NCBI RefSeq assembly: GCF_025985425.1
Contig: NZ_CP094972.1
Location: forward strand, 2,170,001 to 2,234,000
DNA length: 64,000 nt
Source: Entomomonas sp. E2T0
Lineage (GTDB): Bacteria > Pseudomonadota > Gammaproteobacteria > Pseudomonadales > Pseudomonadaceae
Reading direction: 5' to 3'
The translations under genes were made by a program, and so were the position numbers. Shown in pieces: positions 1 to 9,422 of this stretch (position 1 is its first letter; the number at the start of each line of letters is the position of its first letter). The notes beneath the pieces are model-generated. The model made no database searches. It worked only from the letters and a program-made list of their open reading frames with translations, and was not told the DNA's origin.

Positions 1-1
1 T

Positions 2-307
2 TTATTATTGCTCTATTTTCTGCCAGTTGTTGGGCAAACAGTTGCCCCCATTATTTGGTTCATTTTTACCGCTTGGATGATTAATATTCAATATGCTGAT
101 TATGCTTTTGATAACCATAAAGTTAGTTTTTCAACGATGCGGCAAATGCTTGCTCAGGATAGGGTAGATAATATTATATTTGGTTCATTGGTGAGTCTTT
201 TTACCATGATTCCCTTATTAAATCTGATTATTATGCCAGTTGCTGTTTGTGGTTCCACGGCAATGTGGGTTGAGCATTATCGTGATCAGATTATAGAGAA
301 GAAATAA
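2..307 (+). CDS. cysZ: CysZ-like sulfate transporter, C-terminal part (5' end outside window)
   Basis: The reading frame is open to the left edge, so this is the C-terminal ~100 residues of a longer protein. The stretch [19 protein letters not shown], then [12 protein letters not shown] and [20 protein letters not shown], is the conserved C-terminal part of the CysZ/EI24 membrane family, which imports sulfate through the inner membrane for cysteine synthesis. Two hydrophobic segments are visible. The family assignment comes from remembered consensus. The first apparent start (TTG at 8) is not the true one, because the codons before it are also open. Confidence 0.8.
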   Translation, partial: LLLLYFLPVVGQTVAPIIWFIFTAWMINIQYADYAFDNHKVSFSTMRQMLAQDRVDNIIFGSLVSLFTMIPLLNLIIMPVAVCGSTAMWVEHYRDQIIEKK

Positions 308-393
308 TATATTATTATTTAAAGTATATTCTATACAAAAAATATTGGGTGATCAGTTATAATTAGCCTATTTAAAATTAATAAGTAGTTGCT

Positions 394-1059
394 ATGACTA
401 AGCTAAAAATCCAGCCTATTACGACAGAAGCCTACCAAGCATTAGCTAAAGATGCCAAAGTTTTAGAACAAGATACAACAGCACCTAAAGTATTGATGTT
501 AGCTGATGGTAAGTTTCTTAAATTATTTCGTCGTAAACGTTGGTTTTCTTCTGAGTTAGTTTACCCTTACGTACAGCGATTTGCAGATAATGCACTTATT
601 TTAAATAAATTGGCTATAGCAACACCCAATATTCTGCATCTTTATCGTTTTAGTTTAGCTGAGTTGGATTTTACAGCAGTTCATTATGAGCCTTTGCCTG
701 GTAATACCTTAAGACAAGTAATGTCAGAGGTAGATCAAGATCAGCAACAGCATTTTATGATGTTATTTGGCCAGCTATTAGCTACACTGCATCAACAGGG
801 CGTTTATTTTCGTTCGATTCATTTAGGTAATGTATTGGTATTACCTGATAACAGGCTTGGCCTGATTGATTTTGCGGATATGGCAAAACAATCTTCAGCC
901 TTATCACAAAGTAAGCGTGCTAGAAATTTAAAGCATATGCAACGTTATAAAGAAGATGCTAAATGGTTATTTGATGATTACTTTACAGCGTTCTATAAAG
1001 GCTATGAGTCATTGGCTGGTGTGAAAAATAGCCTGTTTTTAAAGAATCAAGGAGAATAA
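394..1059 (+). CDS. WaaP/InaA-type lipopolysaccharide kinase-like protein
   Basis: A 221-residue protein with a degenerate protein-kinase-like fold. The catalytic-loop region (GVYFRSIHLGNVLV, about residues 136-149) and the metal-binding-like IDFADM (about residue 158) match the pattern of the lipopolysaccharide kinase / 'toluene tolerance' family of pseudomonads, which phosphorylate LPS core sugars or related substrates on the cytoplasmic side. The usual catalytic Asp of HxDxxxxN is replaced (HLGN), as is common in this subfamily. It lies 1 bp before the NADAR gene, so the two are probably co-transcribed. The substrate cannot be read from sequence. Confidence 0.65.
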   Translation: MTKLKIQPITTEAYQALAKDAKVLEQDTTAPKVLMLADGKFLKLFRRKRWFSSELVYPYVQRFADNALILNKLAIATPNILHLYRFSLAELDFTAVHYEPLPGNTLRQVMSEVDQDQQQHFMMLFGQLLATLHQQGVYFRSIHLGNVLVLPDNRLGLIDFADMAKQSSALSQSKRARNLKHMQRYKEDAKWLFDDYFTAFYKGYESLAGVKNSLFLKNQGE

Positions 1060-1060
1060 A

Positions 1061-1615
1061 ATGACATTGCTGGATATTAAGCAACTTTGTAAACGCTATC
1101 AGACAGGTGAAAAGTTTGAGTATGTATTCTTTTGGGGGCATACAGAAGCTAATAATGCGCCTACTTCTAAGGCTTGTCTAAGCCAATGGTATCCTATTAG
1201 TTTTGAGGTAGATGGTGTACATTATTCTTCAGCTGAACATTTTATGATGGCTGGTAAAGCTAGATTATTTAATGATCAAGAAGTATTAGCAAAGATATTA
1301 GTGAGTAAAACATCTGGTGAAGCAAAGGCTTTGGGTAAACAGGTAAAAGGATTTAAACAAGCTATATGGGATGAACATTGTTCACAAATAGTGATAGCAG
1401 GTAATTTTGCTAAATTTTCACAACATCCTAAGTTAGCTGAGTATTTAATCAATACAGGTAATAGGGTGTTGGTAGAGGCTAGCCCAGTAGATAGAATCTG
1501 GGGAATTGGCTTGGCAGAAACAGCCGATAATATAGAAAATCCTTTAACATGGCGTGGCAAAAATCTATTGGGATTTGCTTTAATGGCAGTACGTGATCAG
1601 TTAAAAAGTAGGTGA
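1061..1615 (+). CDS. NADAR family protein (YbiA-like N-glycosidase)
   Basis: A 184-residue NADAR/DUF1768 protein. It begins the domain with FFWGH, has the conserved core [14 protein letters not shown] (Glu in the active-site region), then NAWKxR-like and DRIWGIGL motifs and ends in [13 protein letters not shown], giving the usual full length. YbiA/RibX members hydrolyse N-glycosidic bonds of riboflavin intermediates; other NADAR proteins remove ADP-ribose from DNA bases. Which substrate applies here is unknown. RBS AAGGAG lies just before ATG at 1061. It sits in a run of plus-strand genes (kinase-like, NADAR, xseB, ispA). Confidence 0.85.
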   Translation: MTLLDIKQLCKRYQTGEKFEYVFFWGHTEANNAPTSKACLSQWYPISFEVDGVHYSSAEHFMMAGKARLFNDQEVLAKILVSKTSGEAKALGKQVKGFKQAIWDEHCSQIVIAGNFAKFSQHPKLAEYLINTGNRVLVEASPVDRIWGIGLAETADNIENPLTWRGKNLLGFALMAVRDQLKSR

Positions 1616-1622
1616 TAGATAC

Positions 1623-1865
1623 ATGGCAAAGAAAAAGAGTACTAACAGCTTTGAGGAGTCATTAGCTGAGTTACAAACATTAGTTGAGCGTATGGAGTCA
1701 GGTAAATTAACCTTAGAGGAATCATTAGCTGATTTTGAAAAAGGCATAGGTTTGACCCGTGAATGTCAGTCAGCGCTAACAGATGCTGAGCAGAAAGTAC
1801 AAATGCTGTTAGAAAAGAATGATAAAGTAGAAACCATCCCTTTTGATGCGGAAAGCCAGTCATGA
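1623..1865 (+). CDS. xseB: Exodeoxyribonuclease VII small subunit
   Basis: An 80-residue acidic helical protein with the family signature [19 protein letters not shown] followed by [14 protein letters not shown]. It binds XseA to form the ssDNA-specific exonuclease VII. It overlaps ispA by four bases (ATGA at 1862-1865), the usual translationally coupled xseB-ispA arrangement of gammaproteobacteria. Normal length for the family. Confidence 0.95.
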   Translation: MAKKKSTNSFEESLAELQTLVERMESGKLTLEESLADFEKGIGLTRECQSALTDAEQKVQMLLEKNDKVETIPFDAESQS

Positions 1866-2755
1866 GTTTAATAGCGGCTTATCAGAAAGTTTGCCAAGAA
1901 CGTGTTAATGCGTTATTAGAAAGGTTATTTGTAGCGCCACGCCCAGAAATGGCGCGTCTTTATGAAGCGATGCGTTATAGTGTAATGATCGGTGGTAAAC
2001 GAATAAGGCCATTATTAGCCTATGGGGCTTGTGAAACGCTAGGTGGTATTTTAGAGCAAGCTGATGGTGTTGCTTGTGCAGTTGAGCTTATTCATGCTTA
2101 CTCGCTAGTGCATGATGATTTGCCTGCTATGGATAATGATGATTTGCGAAGAGGCAAGCCAACTACTCATAAGGCTTATGATGAAGCCTGTGCAATTTTG
2201 GTGGGTGATGGTTTGCAATCAATGGCTTTTGAAATTTTAGTCAGTCCTAAGTTAAATATACAATCAGCAGAAATAACTTTGCAAATGGTACAAATTCTAG
2301 CACAGGCCGCTGGATCACAGGGAATGGTGGGTGGGCAAGCAATAGATTTACAATCAGTGGGTAAGAAGCTAGATCAACAGGCGTTAGAAACTATGCATCG
2401 CCATAAAACAGGTGCCTTAATTGAGGCAAGTGTGGTGCTAGGTGCATTAGCCAGTGGTAGAGCATCTATACCACAAATTGCATTATTGGCAGATTACGCC
2501 AAAGCGATTGGCCTAGCGTTTCAGGTACAGGATGACATTTTAGATATTGAAAGTGAAACGCAAATCCTAGGTAAGACGCAAGGTTCAGATATCGCTAATG
2601 ACAAGCCTACGTACCCAGCATTGCTAGGGTTAGATGGGGCAAAAAAATACGCTAAACAACTTCATCAACAAGCACTGGATGCTCTGAATGAGTTTTCTGA
2701 GTCTGCTAATGTGCTTAGAGATTTAGCCACCTATATTGTAGAGCGCCGCCATTAA
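1862..2755 (+). CDS. ispA: Farnesyl diphosphate synthase (geranyltranstransferase)
   Basis: A 297-residue trans-prenyltransferase that condenses dimethylallyl/geranyl diphosphate with isopentenyl diphosphate to give farnesyl diphosphate. The first aspartate-rich motif is seen in [18 protein letters not shown] (DDxxxxD spacing typical of bacterial FPP synthases) and the second in [18 protein letters not shown] near residue 45 binds diphosphate. Coupled to xseB by a 4-bp overlap. In many relatives dxs follows; here a LysR gene follows instead. Confidence 0.95.
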   Translation: MSLIAAYQKVCQERVNALLERLFVAPRPEMARLYEAMRYSVMIGGKRIRPLLAYGACETLGGILEQADGVACAVELIHAYSLVHDDLPAMDNDDLRRGKPTTHKAYDEACAILVGDGLQSMAFEILVSPKLNIQSAEITLQMVQILAQAAGSQGMVGGQAIDLQSVGKKLDQQALETMHRHKTGALIEASVVLGALASGRASIPQIALLADYAKAIGLAFQVQDDILDIESETQILGKTQGSDIANDKPTYPALLGLDGAKKYAKQLHQQALDALNEFSESANVLRDLATYIVERRH

Positions 2756-2756
2756 G

Positions 2757-3665
2757 ATGATAGATAAACAGATGACTATTGATGTAAATGATTTGGCTTT
2801 ATTTGCTAAGGTCATCGATTATGGTAGTTTTACAGCAGCCGCTGAGCATATAGGTTTGCCTAAATCAACTTTATCAAGAAGGATCACTCATTTAGAGCAG
2901 CAATTAGGTGAACGATTAATTATTCGTAATACAAGACGATTGGCTATTACTGAGTTTGGGCAAGCTGTTTTAGATCATGCTCATGCTATTGAGCAAGAGG
3001 CATTAGCCGTAGCTGATTTGGCTAATTATCGACAAATTACGCCTAGTGGTAATTTAAAAGTATCGATGCCGCCTAACTATATGGATTTTATTCAGAAAGA
3101 CTTTTTCCAAAAATTTATCAATGACTATCCCCATATTGGTTTAGATTTAGATTTCTCAAGTCGTCGAGTAGATATTGTAGCTGAGCGTTATGATTTAGCG
3201 ATTCGAATAGCTTTTAAATTAGCTGATGATGCTACATTAGTAGCCAGACCACTAAAAGACTTATCAGGTGGGCTTTATGCTAGCCCTACTTATTTAAAAA
3301 AACATGGCATACCTAAAACACCACAAGACCTTGAAAACCATATAGGTATTCATTTAGCCAATTCATTAGGAGAAATCCAAAATTGGCAATTAAAATGTGG
3401 TAAAGAGAGTTGGCAAGGTATACCGCAAGGGCCATTAACTACTAACTCCATTGAAATGATTAGATTATTAGCTACTCAAGGTGTTGGTATTATTTCTATT
3501 ACCTCAACTCTTGTTCAGCAATGCGTAGAGGAAGGAAAGCTAGTTCATTTATTAGCTGATTGGGAAATGCCTACGATTACAATGTGGGCGATTACTTCAG
3601 GTAGGAAGCTATTGCCAATGAAGATACAAGCGTTTTTAAAAGAACTAAAACAGGCGTTGATATAA
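2757..3665 (+). CDS. LysR family transcriptional regulator
   Basis: A 302-residue LTTR. The N-terminal winged HTH is clear (FAKVIDYGSFTAAAEHIGL, then KSTLSRRITHLEQQLGERL), followed by the linker helix and a periplasmic-binding-protein-like effector domain (RRVDIVAERYDLAIRIA; GVGIISITSTLV). The sequence is of the CrgA/AaeR-like subgroup. Start at 2757 is 1 bp after ispA; Met at 2772 is an alternative, and neither has a strong RBS. Target genes are not evident from the neighbourhood. Confidence 0.85.
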   Translation: MIDKQMTIDVNDLALFAKVIDYGSFTAAAEHIGLPKSTLSRRITHLEQQLGERLIIRNTRRLAITEFGQAVLDHAHAIEQEALAVADLANYRQITPSGNLKVSMPPNYMDFIQKDFFQKFINDYPHIGLDLDFSSRRVDIVAERYDLAIRIAFKLADDATLVARPLKDLSGGLYASPTYLKKHGIPKTPQDLENHIGIHLANSLGEIQNWQLKCGKESWQGIPQGPLTTNSIEMIRLLATQGVGIISITSTLVQQCVEEGKLVHLLADWEMPTITMWAITSGRKLLPMKIQAFLKELKQALI

Positions 3666-3680
3666 TATTGTAGATAAGTA

Positions 3681-3705
3681 TAAAAAAGAGGGCATTAAGC
3701 CCTCT
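3681..3705 (-). terminator. Rho-independent terminator of trpF/accD-folC-dedD side
   Basis: AGAGGGC (3687-3693) pairs perfectly with GCCCTCT (3699-3705) across a 5-nt loop. On the minus strand the stem is followed by a T-run (complement of the A-run at 3682-3687). It lies between the convergent LysR gene and dedD and best fits termination of the minus-strand accD-folC-dedD transcript. Confidence 0.75.
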
Positions 3706-3722
3706 ATAAGAATGAAAATTAT

Positions 3723-4367
3723 TTATTTCTTTTCAGGTTTAAATTCTCGAACAATACCTTTTTCTTTAAATTGTTTCTCAATGGATTGTTGTACACGAGT
3801 AGCTTCAGCTTTTTCGATAAATGGGCCTACAAATACTCGGTGGATATTGCCTTCAGTGCGTGTATAGGCATTATAGTTAGCCTTGCGTAGTTTATTAGTA
3901 AATGCGTCAGCATTTTGTAAATTGGATACAGCCGCTACTTGGATAGTCCAGCTAGGTGTTATACCTTGAGCATCAGGCTTTGAAACCACAGGTTTAGTAG
4001 TAGTTTTTGGAGCAGTTGTGCTGTTATTACTACTATTTGTTTGTGCTGTAGAAGTGGGTTCCGTTGTAGTAGCAGGTGTAGTAGATGAAACCGTATTATT
4101 AGTAGTGTTATTGTCTACAATAGGTTGTTCAGGTTGTGTTGGTTCATTAGGTGTTGTAATAGGTTCAGATGTAGTTGTTACTATATCTGGAGTAGGTTGT
4201 GTAGCGGGTTGCGCTGGCTTAGTAGGCTCTAAAGGAACAGTGACTACTGTTTCAGGTAGTTTTTCGCCTTTATTATTAAAGATCATTGGTAAAAAGACTA
4301 CGGCTAATACAATGAGTACCACTGCACCAATTAAACGTTGTTTAAGATTACCATCAAAGATAGACAT
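3723..4367 (-). CDS. dedD: SPOR-domain cell-division protein DedD-like
   Basis: A 214-residue bitopic protein: short cytoplasmic N-terminus, one TM helix (LIGAVVLIVLAVVFLPMIF, residues 12-30), a long low-complexity Pro/Thr/Asn-rich periplasmic linker (about 35-130), and a C-terminal SPOR domain (WTIQVAAVSNLQNADAFTNK to HRVFVGPF) that binds denuded septal peptidoglycan. Position directly after folC (2-bp gap) matches the accD-folC-dedD order of Pseudomonas. The linker is threonine/asparagine-rich rather than proline-only. Confidence 0.85.
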   Translation of the reverse strand: MSIFDGNLKQRLIGAVVLIVLAVVFLPMIFNNKGEKLPETVVTVPLEPTKPAQPATQPTPDIVTTTSEPITTPNEPTQPEQPIVDNNTTNNTVSSTTPATTTEPTSTAQTNSSNNSTTAPKTTTKPVVSKPDAQGITPSWTIQVAAVSNLQNADAFTNKLRKANYNAYTRTEGNIHRVFVGPFIEKAEATRVQQSIEKQFKEKGIVREFKPEKK

Positions 4368-4369
4368 AT

Positions 4370-5653
4370 CTATTTCCTATTTAAACTCGCCAACCAGAGT
4401 AATCCTTCTGCCACTACATAAAATGAGCCAAAAACAAGGATTTCGTCATCTGCTGTTGCTTTATCTGCTTGTAAGAGTAAAGCCTTTTCTATAGAGGTAC
4501 AAGTAGTAACTTGTTGCTGTTTTTGTACAAGCATAGCGGCTAGTTGTTCAGCAGTATTAGAACGGGGTGTATTTAAGGGGGCAACTGCCCAATCTTCTAT
4601 TAAAGGCAGTAATGGGGTAATTACACCTTCTAAGTCTTTATCAGCCAATAATCCAAATACAGCATAACGTTTACCTTTAATAGGATGTTGCTGTAAATAG
4701 GTAGCTAAAAAATCAGCAGCATGGGGGTTATGGCCTACATCAAATAACAATTTAATCGTTTTATCTTGATAGTTAAGTTGATATTGATCTAAACGTCCAG
4801 TTACTTTTACTTGTTGCAGGGTATTAATAATTGTTTGTGGTTGCCATGGTAAATCTAATAATACAAAAACCTGTAAGGCTACAGAGGCATTAGCCATTGG
4901 TAGATTTAGTAAAGGAATATTAGCTAAAGTTAACAAGTTACCTTGTTTATCTTTACCTTGCCATTGCCAATGGTCTTGCTCAATGATTAAATTAAAATCT
5001 TTATCTCGAATATAAAGAGGTGTGCCTTTTGTTGCTGCTTGTTCAATAAGTGTTGTTGGTGGATTATTATCACCACAAACAGCAGGGCTGTTTTTTCTAA
5101 AAATACCTGCTTTTTCAAAAGCTACAGAGTCGCGAGTATTCCCTAGCCATTCTTGGTGATCAATACCAATACTGGTAACAACCGCAATATCTGCATCAAC
5201 TAAGTTTACCGCATCTAAACGACCACCTAATCCTACTTCTAATACCACGGCATCTAAATTAGCTTGTTTAAATAATAGAAAAGCCGCTAATGTACCAAAT
5301 TCAAAATAGGTCAGTGATATATCACCTCTCGCTTTTTCAATGGCAGTGAATGCATCACAAAGCATTACTTCAGTTACAGATTGTTGATTAATGGTAACCC
5401 GTTCTTGATAGTGTAGCAGGTGAGGTGAGGTATAAAGCCCAACTTTTAGGCCTTGGCTTTCTAGCAAAGCAGTAATAAATGCACAGGTAGAACCTTTGCC
5501 ATTAGTACCAGTGACGGTAATGACAAGAGGAGCAGGGTTGGTTAGCTGGAGTTTTTGGGCAACTTGCTGGAGGCGATCCAGCCCCATATCAATGGAGCTG
5601 GGATGCAGTTGTTCAAGATAAGCTAACCATTCGTTAAGGTTATGCTTAATCAT
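4370..5653 (-). CDS. folC: Bifunctional dihydrofolate/folylpolyglutamate synthase
   Basis: A 427-residue Mur-ligase-like enzyme adding glutamate to dihydropteroate and tetrahydrofolate. The P-loop is [13 protein letters not shown] (about residues 47-59); [13 protein letters not shown] (DHFS-type signature), [10 protein letters not shown] and the C-terminal DVGHNPHA motif are all intact. It overlaps accD by 4 bp, implying translational coupling, and is followed by dedD. Length is typical. Confidence 0.95.
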   Translation of the reverse strand: MIKHNLNEWLAYLEQLHPSSIDMGLDRLQQVAQKLQLTNPAPLVITVTGTNGKGSTCAFITALLESQGLKVGLYTSPHLLHYQERVTINQQSVTEVMLCDAFTAIEKARGDISLTYFEFGTLAAFLLFKQANLDAVVLEVGLGGRLDAVNLVDADIAVVTSIGIDHQEWLGNTRDSVAFEKAGIFRKNSPAVCGDNNPPTTLIEQAATKGTPLYIRDKDFNLIIEQDHWQWQGKDKQGNLLTLANIPLLNLPMANASVALQVFVLLDLPWQPQTIINTLQQVKVTGRLDQYQLNYQDKTIKLLFDVGHNPHAADFLATYLQQHPIKGKRYAVFGLLADKDLEGVITPLLPLIEDWAVAPLNTPRSNTAEQLAAMLVQKQQQVTTCTSIEKALLLQADKATADDEILVFGSFYVVAEGLLWLASLNRK

Positions 5654-6597
5654 TCTTTAGTAGGTTCAACTACTTCATCAATGGTAGGGATTTCTGCATG
5701 AGTAACAGGTACAAATGTGATTTCAGAAGTAGCAGTGGGTGATGGTAAACCTTGTAATTGAGCTAAGATTTTCGCTAAACGCTCGCGTAACTCATTGCGC
5801 TTGATAATTAGATCAATTGAACCATGTTTTAATAAGAACTCACTACGTTGGAATCCTTCTGGTAATTTTTCGCGTACTGTTTGTTCAATTACACGAGGTC
5901 CAGCGAAGCCGATTAATGCATTAGGCTCGGCAACAATTACATCACCTAGCATGGCTAAACTAGCAGAAACACCACCATAGATAGGATCAGTTAATACTGA
6001 AATATAAGGTAGACCTAGCTCACGCATACGGGCAAGTACAGCTGAAGTTTTAGCCATTTGCATTAATGAAAGAAGGGCTTCTTGCATACGCGCACCACCT
6101 GATGCTGAGAAGCAAACAAATGGACAACCTTTCTCAATAGCAACATTGGCGGCTTGTACAAATTTTTCGCCTACAATGCTACCCATTGAACCGCCCATAA
6201 AGCTGAATTCAAAAGCACAAGCAACAATAGGGTTATTAAGTAAAGTACCACTCATCGCTACTAATGCATCATTTTCACCAGTTTCTTTTTGAGCAGCAGC
6301 TAAACGATCTTTATATTTCTTAGAATCTTTAAATTTTAGTCTATCAACAGGCTCTAGGTCTTTAGCAATTTCCTCACGGCCTTCTACATCTAAGAAAATA
6401 TCTAAGCGTTTGCGTGCTTTAATACGCATGTGGTGTCCACATTTGGGGCATACATCCAAGTTTTTTTCAAGCTCTGGGCGATATAGCACAGCCTCACAAG
6501 ATGGGCATTTGTGCCAAAGTCCCTCAGGAACTGAGCTCTTTTTTGACTCAGAACGCATAATAGAAGGAATTAGTTTATCCACCAACCAGTTACTCAT
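5650..6597 (-). CDS. accD: Acetyl-CoA carboxylase carboxyltransferase subunit beta
   Basis: A 315-residue carboxyltransferase beta subunit that, with AccA, moves the carboxyl group from biotin to acetyl-CoA in the first step of fatty acid synthesis. The N-terminal zinc ribbon is present (CPSC, then CPKC 16 residues on, about residues 30-54), and the crotonase-like core shows [11 protein letters not shown] and [16 protein letters not shown]. First gene of the accD-folC-dedD unit; the 145 bp upstream to trpF may hold its promoter. Confidence 0.95.
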   Translation of the reverse strand: MSNWLVDKLIPSIMRSESKKSSVPEGLWHKCPSCEAVLYRPELEKNLDVCPKCGHHMRIKARKRLDIFLDVEGREEIAKDLEPVDRLKFKDSKKYKDRLAAAQKETGENDALVAMSGTLLNNPIVACAFEFSFMGGSMGSIVGEKFVQAANVAIEKGCPFVCFSASGGARMQEALLSLMQMAKTSAVLARMRELGLPYISVLTDPIYGGVSASLAMLGDVIVAEPNALIGFAGPRVIEQTVREKLPEGFQRSEFLLKHGSIDLIIKRNELRERLAKILAQLQGLPSPTATSEITFVPVTHAEIPTIDEVVEPTKE

Positions 6598-6742
6598 GCT
6601 TATCTATTCCTCTCGTTATGGGTATAAGCTTTAGGAGAACTATTTCTATAAGATAGTACACCTAATAATTATAAAAGAGCTATTTTAACCCGAATTATCT
6701 AAAAAAGTTATTTATTTCTGTTATAAATCTTTAATTAAATCA

Positions 6743-7360
6743 TTATAAACTGCTTTTTACCTTATTAATAAAGGCTTTTATTTTATTATGATCTTTAATA
6801 CCTTTAGTGATTTCAACGCCACCACTTACATCGACAGCATAAGGCTTAACTATTTGTACAGCCTGTTGGACGTTCTCTATAGTTAAACCGCCTGCTAATA
6901 CAATAGGTTTTTCTGTTTGTTGAGGAATTAATGACCAATCAAAAGTAGTACCTGTCCCGCCTTGTACACCAGCAACATAACTATCTAATAAAATACCTTG
7001 TGCTTTATTATAAGGTTGCATAGCTTCTCTGATATTAGTAGAAGGTTGTACTCTTAATGCTTTTATCCATGGTTGATTAAATTGCTCACAATATGCTGCT
7101 GATTCCTCGCCATGAAATTGTAATAAGCCTAAAGACAGTTTACTAGATATAACAGATACTTCCTCATAGGAAGCATTAACAAATAAACCTACTGTAGTAA
7201 TAAAAGGAGGTAATGCTTTACAGATTTTTTCCGCTTGGTCTATGGTTACAGCGCGTGGGCTGGGAGCATAAAATACTAAACCTATTGCATCAGCACCTGC
7301 TTCAACAGCAGCTAAAGCATCTTCTACACGAGTGATCCCACAGATTTTAATACGTGTCAC
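6743..7360 (-). CDS. trpF: Phosphoribosylanthranilate isomerase
   Basis: A 205-residue TIM-barrel isomerase of tryptophan synthesis (PRA to CdRP). Signature segments: [11 protein letters not shown] (catalytic Cys), [38 protein letters not shown] (catalytic Asp) and [10 protein letters not shown]...DVSGGVE. The start is GTG at 7360 with a GAGGAA ribosome site upstream. trpF next to accD is the Pseudomonas arrangement. Confidence 0.95.
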   Translation of the reverse strand: MTRIKICGITRVEDALAAVEAGADAIGLVFYAPSPRAVTIDQAEKICKALPPFITTVGLFVNASYEEVSVISSKLSLGLLQFHGEESAAYCEQFNQPWIKALRVQPSTNIREAMQPYNKAQGILLDSYVAGVQGGTGTTFDWSLIPQQTEKPIVLAGGLTIENVQQAVQIVKPYAVDVSGGVEITKGIKDHNKIKAFINKVKSSL

Positions 7361-7448
7361 AACTATTCCTCAAATAAAGGTATAATGACAACAGAGTATA
7401 TCAATTAGTATGATTTTTAAAAAATTTTATATTTAATTAAAAAAAGAG

Positions 7449-7476
7449 TTGACACATTTTTAAAAATCCGTAAAAT
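7449..7476 (+). promoter_or_regulatory. Sigma-70 promoter of the tRNA operon
   Basis: TTGACA (7449-7454) and TAAAAT (7471-7476) with a 16-nt spacer, followed by a GC-rich discriminator (GGCGCCC), typical for stable-RNA genes under growth-rate control. It lies about 55 nt before tRNA-Asn and is the only strong promoter between trpF and the tRNAs. Confidence 0.75.
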
Positions 7477-7532
7477 GGCGCCCACCTTGAGAGGCAACAT
7501 AAAACAACCTTTCTAAGGTAAGTTTAAATGAT

Positions 7533-7608
7533 TCCGCGATAGCTCAGTCGGCAGAGCAAATGACTGTTAATCATTGGGTCCCTGGTTCGAGCCCAGGTCG
7601 CGGAGCCA
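7533..7608 (+). tRNA. tRNA-Asn (GTT)
   Basis: 76-nt cloverleaf: acceptor TCCGCGA/TCGCGGA, D-arm AGCTCAGTCGGCAGAGC, anticodon loop CTGTTAA with anticodon GTT at 7566-7568, T-arm GGTTCGAGCC, encoded CCA (7606-7608). First of three tandem tRNAs. Confidence 0.97.
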
Positions 7609-7613
7609 AATTT

Positions 7614-7689
7614 CGGAGTATAGCGCAGTTGGTAGCGCGCCTGCTTTGGGAGCAGGATGTCGGGAGTTCGAGTCTCTCTACTCCGACCA
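7614..7689 (+). tRNA. tRNA-Pro (TGG)
   Basis: 76-nt cloverleaf: acceptor CGGAGTA/TACTCCG, D-arm with GCGCAGTTGGTAGCGC, anticodon TGG at 7647-7649, T-arm GAGTTCGAGTC, encoded CCA. The acceptor starts C1-G72, as expected for bacterial proline tRNAs. Five nucleotides separate it from tRNA-Asn. Confidence 0.97.
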
Positions 7690-7704
7690 AATCTTAAAAG
7701 ATTT

Positions 7705-7780
7705 GGGTCGTTAGCTCAGTCGGTAGAGCAGTTGGCTTTTAACCAATTGGTCATAGGTTCGAATCCTATACGACCCACCA
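7705..7780 (+). tRNA. tRNA-Lys (TTT)
   Basis: 76-nt cloverleaf: acceptor GGGTCGT/ACGACCC, D-arm AGCTCAGTCGGTAGAGC, anticodon TTT at 7738-7740, T-arm GGTTCGAATCC, encoded CCA. It is the tRNA gene nearest the ICE integrase. tRNA-Lys 3' ends are the known insertion site of PAPI-1/pKLC102-type elements, so this gene is a candidate attachment site. Confidence 0.97.
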
Positions 7781-8001
7781 CTTTTAACATAATGGATGGC
7801 GGTCTATTATGTCTAAAGAAAGCTGTACGTGTCTCTGTATAAAACGTGCCCTTTCAGAATATAACGCCTACAGAAATTTATCAAGATATTTCTGTAGGCG
7901 TTTTTCTTTTTACAATGTTAGTGTAATTAATAAGTTATTAAACTTATCCCATTAATCAATTAATTTCAATAGATGCTATCCTCCTATAAACAGGCTTTAT
8001 G
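7761..8001. other. Probable zone of the left ICE attachment site
   Basis: The interval from the tRNA-Lys 3' end to the integrase stop codon must contain the left junction of the ICE if the integrase is element-borne. Related elements recombine at tRNA 3' ends, but here a strong terminator follows the tRNA, so the junction could also lie after 7908. The matching right att lies outside the window, so the exact core cannot be set. Confidence 0.35.
7863..7908 (+). terminator. Rho-independent terminator after the tRNA operon
   Basis: A perfect 15-bp stem (AACGCCTACAGAAAT at 7863-7877 with its complement at 7888-7902), a 10-nt loop and a T-rich tail. It ends the tRNA Asn-Pro-Lys transcript and insulates it from the element to the right. 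Confidence 0.92.
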
Positions 8002-8979
8002 TTAGCCTCTGTGATCAAGTAACGTTTTAATAGAATTTAAATCAGGTTCTACATATTCAAGGGTTGTCTTGATATTGGTATGGCCTAATAATTCTTTTAC
8101 TAAATGTAAATTACGTTCAGGCTCCTTCATTAAATCCGTACCCAGTGTATGTCGAAAACGATGAGGTGAAACCTGTATACCTATTCGCTTTGATATATAC
8201 TCAAACACATTAGAAACCCGATCCACTGTCATTACTTTACTCATGCGAGAGTTTTTATGTTCACTAAAGCGATTCACATTAAACAGCTGATCCTCTGCTT
8301 TAAAGCTCAATAAACTCGCTCGCCATAACAATTGTTCTAAATAGGGCAGTAGTTGATTGCTAATAGGAATCTCATACTCACGCCATGTTTTAGAACCTTC
8401 TATACGGATCTTAATCAACTGGTTCTTCAAGTGAACATCACCCACTTTTAAGTGTATCAGTTGATTACGTCTCATCCCAGTATAGTAAAAGGTTTCAAAG
8501 ACTGTTTGCCAGAACCACACAGGATGTAGTTTTCCTACCTCTTTGCCTTTCTCCTCATCCAGTTGTGCACCTGCTAAAAACAGTCTCGCTTGTGTTACCT
8601 GATGCAACGATAGCGTCTTTTTCCTTTTGTTAGGTGAAGTAATGGCCATCTTATAAAATGGATTGCGATCCATTGTTAATAAGCCCACATCAATAGCATG
8701 ATTAAAAATAGCTTTTAAGTGCCTCACATGAGTGTTCCAACTATTGGCACAGAGTCCATTTACTAATTCATAGCTTCGCCATTTCGCTACTTGAGATTGT
8801 GTAAGACTGTTTACGTCAGTATCAAACTTAATCCATTTATCAGCGCAATAACTCGCTAAACCATTTTCAAGCTTTCTGATACTCGCTCTGTAACTGCTTT
8901 CAGTACTAGGGCGAATAACACGAGTAGCGAGATAGCTTTCAAGTAACATTTGATAGGTTAAAATGCTAGAAAAAGTCAT
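8002..8979 (-). CDS. Tyrosine recombinase (ICE integrase)
   Basis: A 325-residue tyrosine recombinase. The N-terminal SAM-like core-binding domain spans about residues 5-95; the catalytic domain has Arg170 (TGMRRNQL), Lys197 (EGSK), His273/Arg276 (SPHRFRHT), His300 (LLGH) and the nucleophile Tyr309 (TTLEYVEPD). It would excise and integrate the element. Start ATG 8979 has RBS GGAGG. It sits between the tRNA operon and the relaxase, as in several PFGI-1-type ICEs. It is shorter than the P4-type integrases and closer to XerC-like enzymes of such elements. Confidence 0.9.
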   Translation of the reverse strand: MTFSSILTYQMLLESYLATRVIRPSTESSYRASIRKLENGLASYCADKWIKFDTDVNSLTQSQVAKWRSYELVNGLCANSWNTHVRHLKAIFNHAIDVGLLTMDRNPFYKMAITSPNKRKKTLSLHQVTQARLFLAGAQLDEEKGKEVGKLHPVWFWQTVFETFYYTGMRRNQLIHLKVGDVHLKNQLIKIRIEGSKTWREYEIPISNQLLPYLEQLLWRASLLSFKAEDQLFNVNRFSEHKNSRMSKVMTVDRVSNVFEYISKRIGIQVSPHRFRHTLGTDLMKEPERNLHLVKELLGHTNIKTTLEYVEPDLNSIKTLLDHRG

Positions 8980-9422
8980 AGCAATTCCTCCAATTTAACA
9001 GTTAATTCAAAGTCAAATCGGTGGATTGACAGATAAGGCGGTATTTCTTAAGTAGCTGACGACAGCAATCCCTGCCCGTTTTCCTTGGCTTGTCTCGTTG
9101 CATACTCCTGGTGAAAAGAGAAGGCCTACTACTACCTGCTATATCCAACCATGCAAAAATTTCTACAAGGGTGGGTGTATCTACTGCTGCGTAGACACTA
9201 TGTTGAGTAGAGAAATAAAAGGAGAAAATAACATCATAATCATATTGACCTCCTTGATTGATTATCAGGTTATCCGATGGTTTTACTATACTATTTTTAT
9301 ACCTGTAATAAAAGATAAAAATTACATGTAAATAAGAATATTTTACTTGAATAATTACTCTATTTTTAGATAAGATAAAACAGACTGCCAATTTATTTAA
9401 TAAGCTATACCATTGCATTAGA
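8980..9422. other. 443-bp intergenic region between integrase and relaxase
   Basis: No convincing gene. A 138-codon minus-strand frame (9418 to 9002) exists but its composition is irregular and it lacks a ribosome site. The left half (9000-9230) is less AT-rich than the right. An inverted repeat ATAATCA (9236-9242) / TGATTAT (9259-9265) lies in the AT-rich part. The RBS of the integrase is at its left end. Being next to the relaxase it could hold oriT or the integrase promoter; neither can be shown. Confidence 0.5.

Noticed and set aside
3687-3705. Bidirectional termination for the LysR gene at the same hairpin
   Set aside because: The plus-strand side lacks a T-run, so only the minus-strand call is supported.
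4018-4494. 158-codon plus-strand frame opposite dedD/folC
   Set aside because: Shadow of the Thr/Asn-rich linker of dedD; repetitive Val/Leu translation with no RBS.
7657-7842. 61-codon plus-strand frame over the tRNA genes
   Set aside because: It lies on tRNA-Pro and tRNA-Lys; the translation is a by-product of tRNA sequence.
9002-9418. 138-codon minus-strand frame between integrase and relaxase
   Set aside because: No ribosome site, irregular composition and no family resemblance; kept as intergenic, though a small gene cannot be fully excluded.
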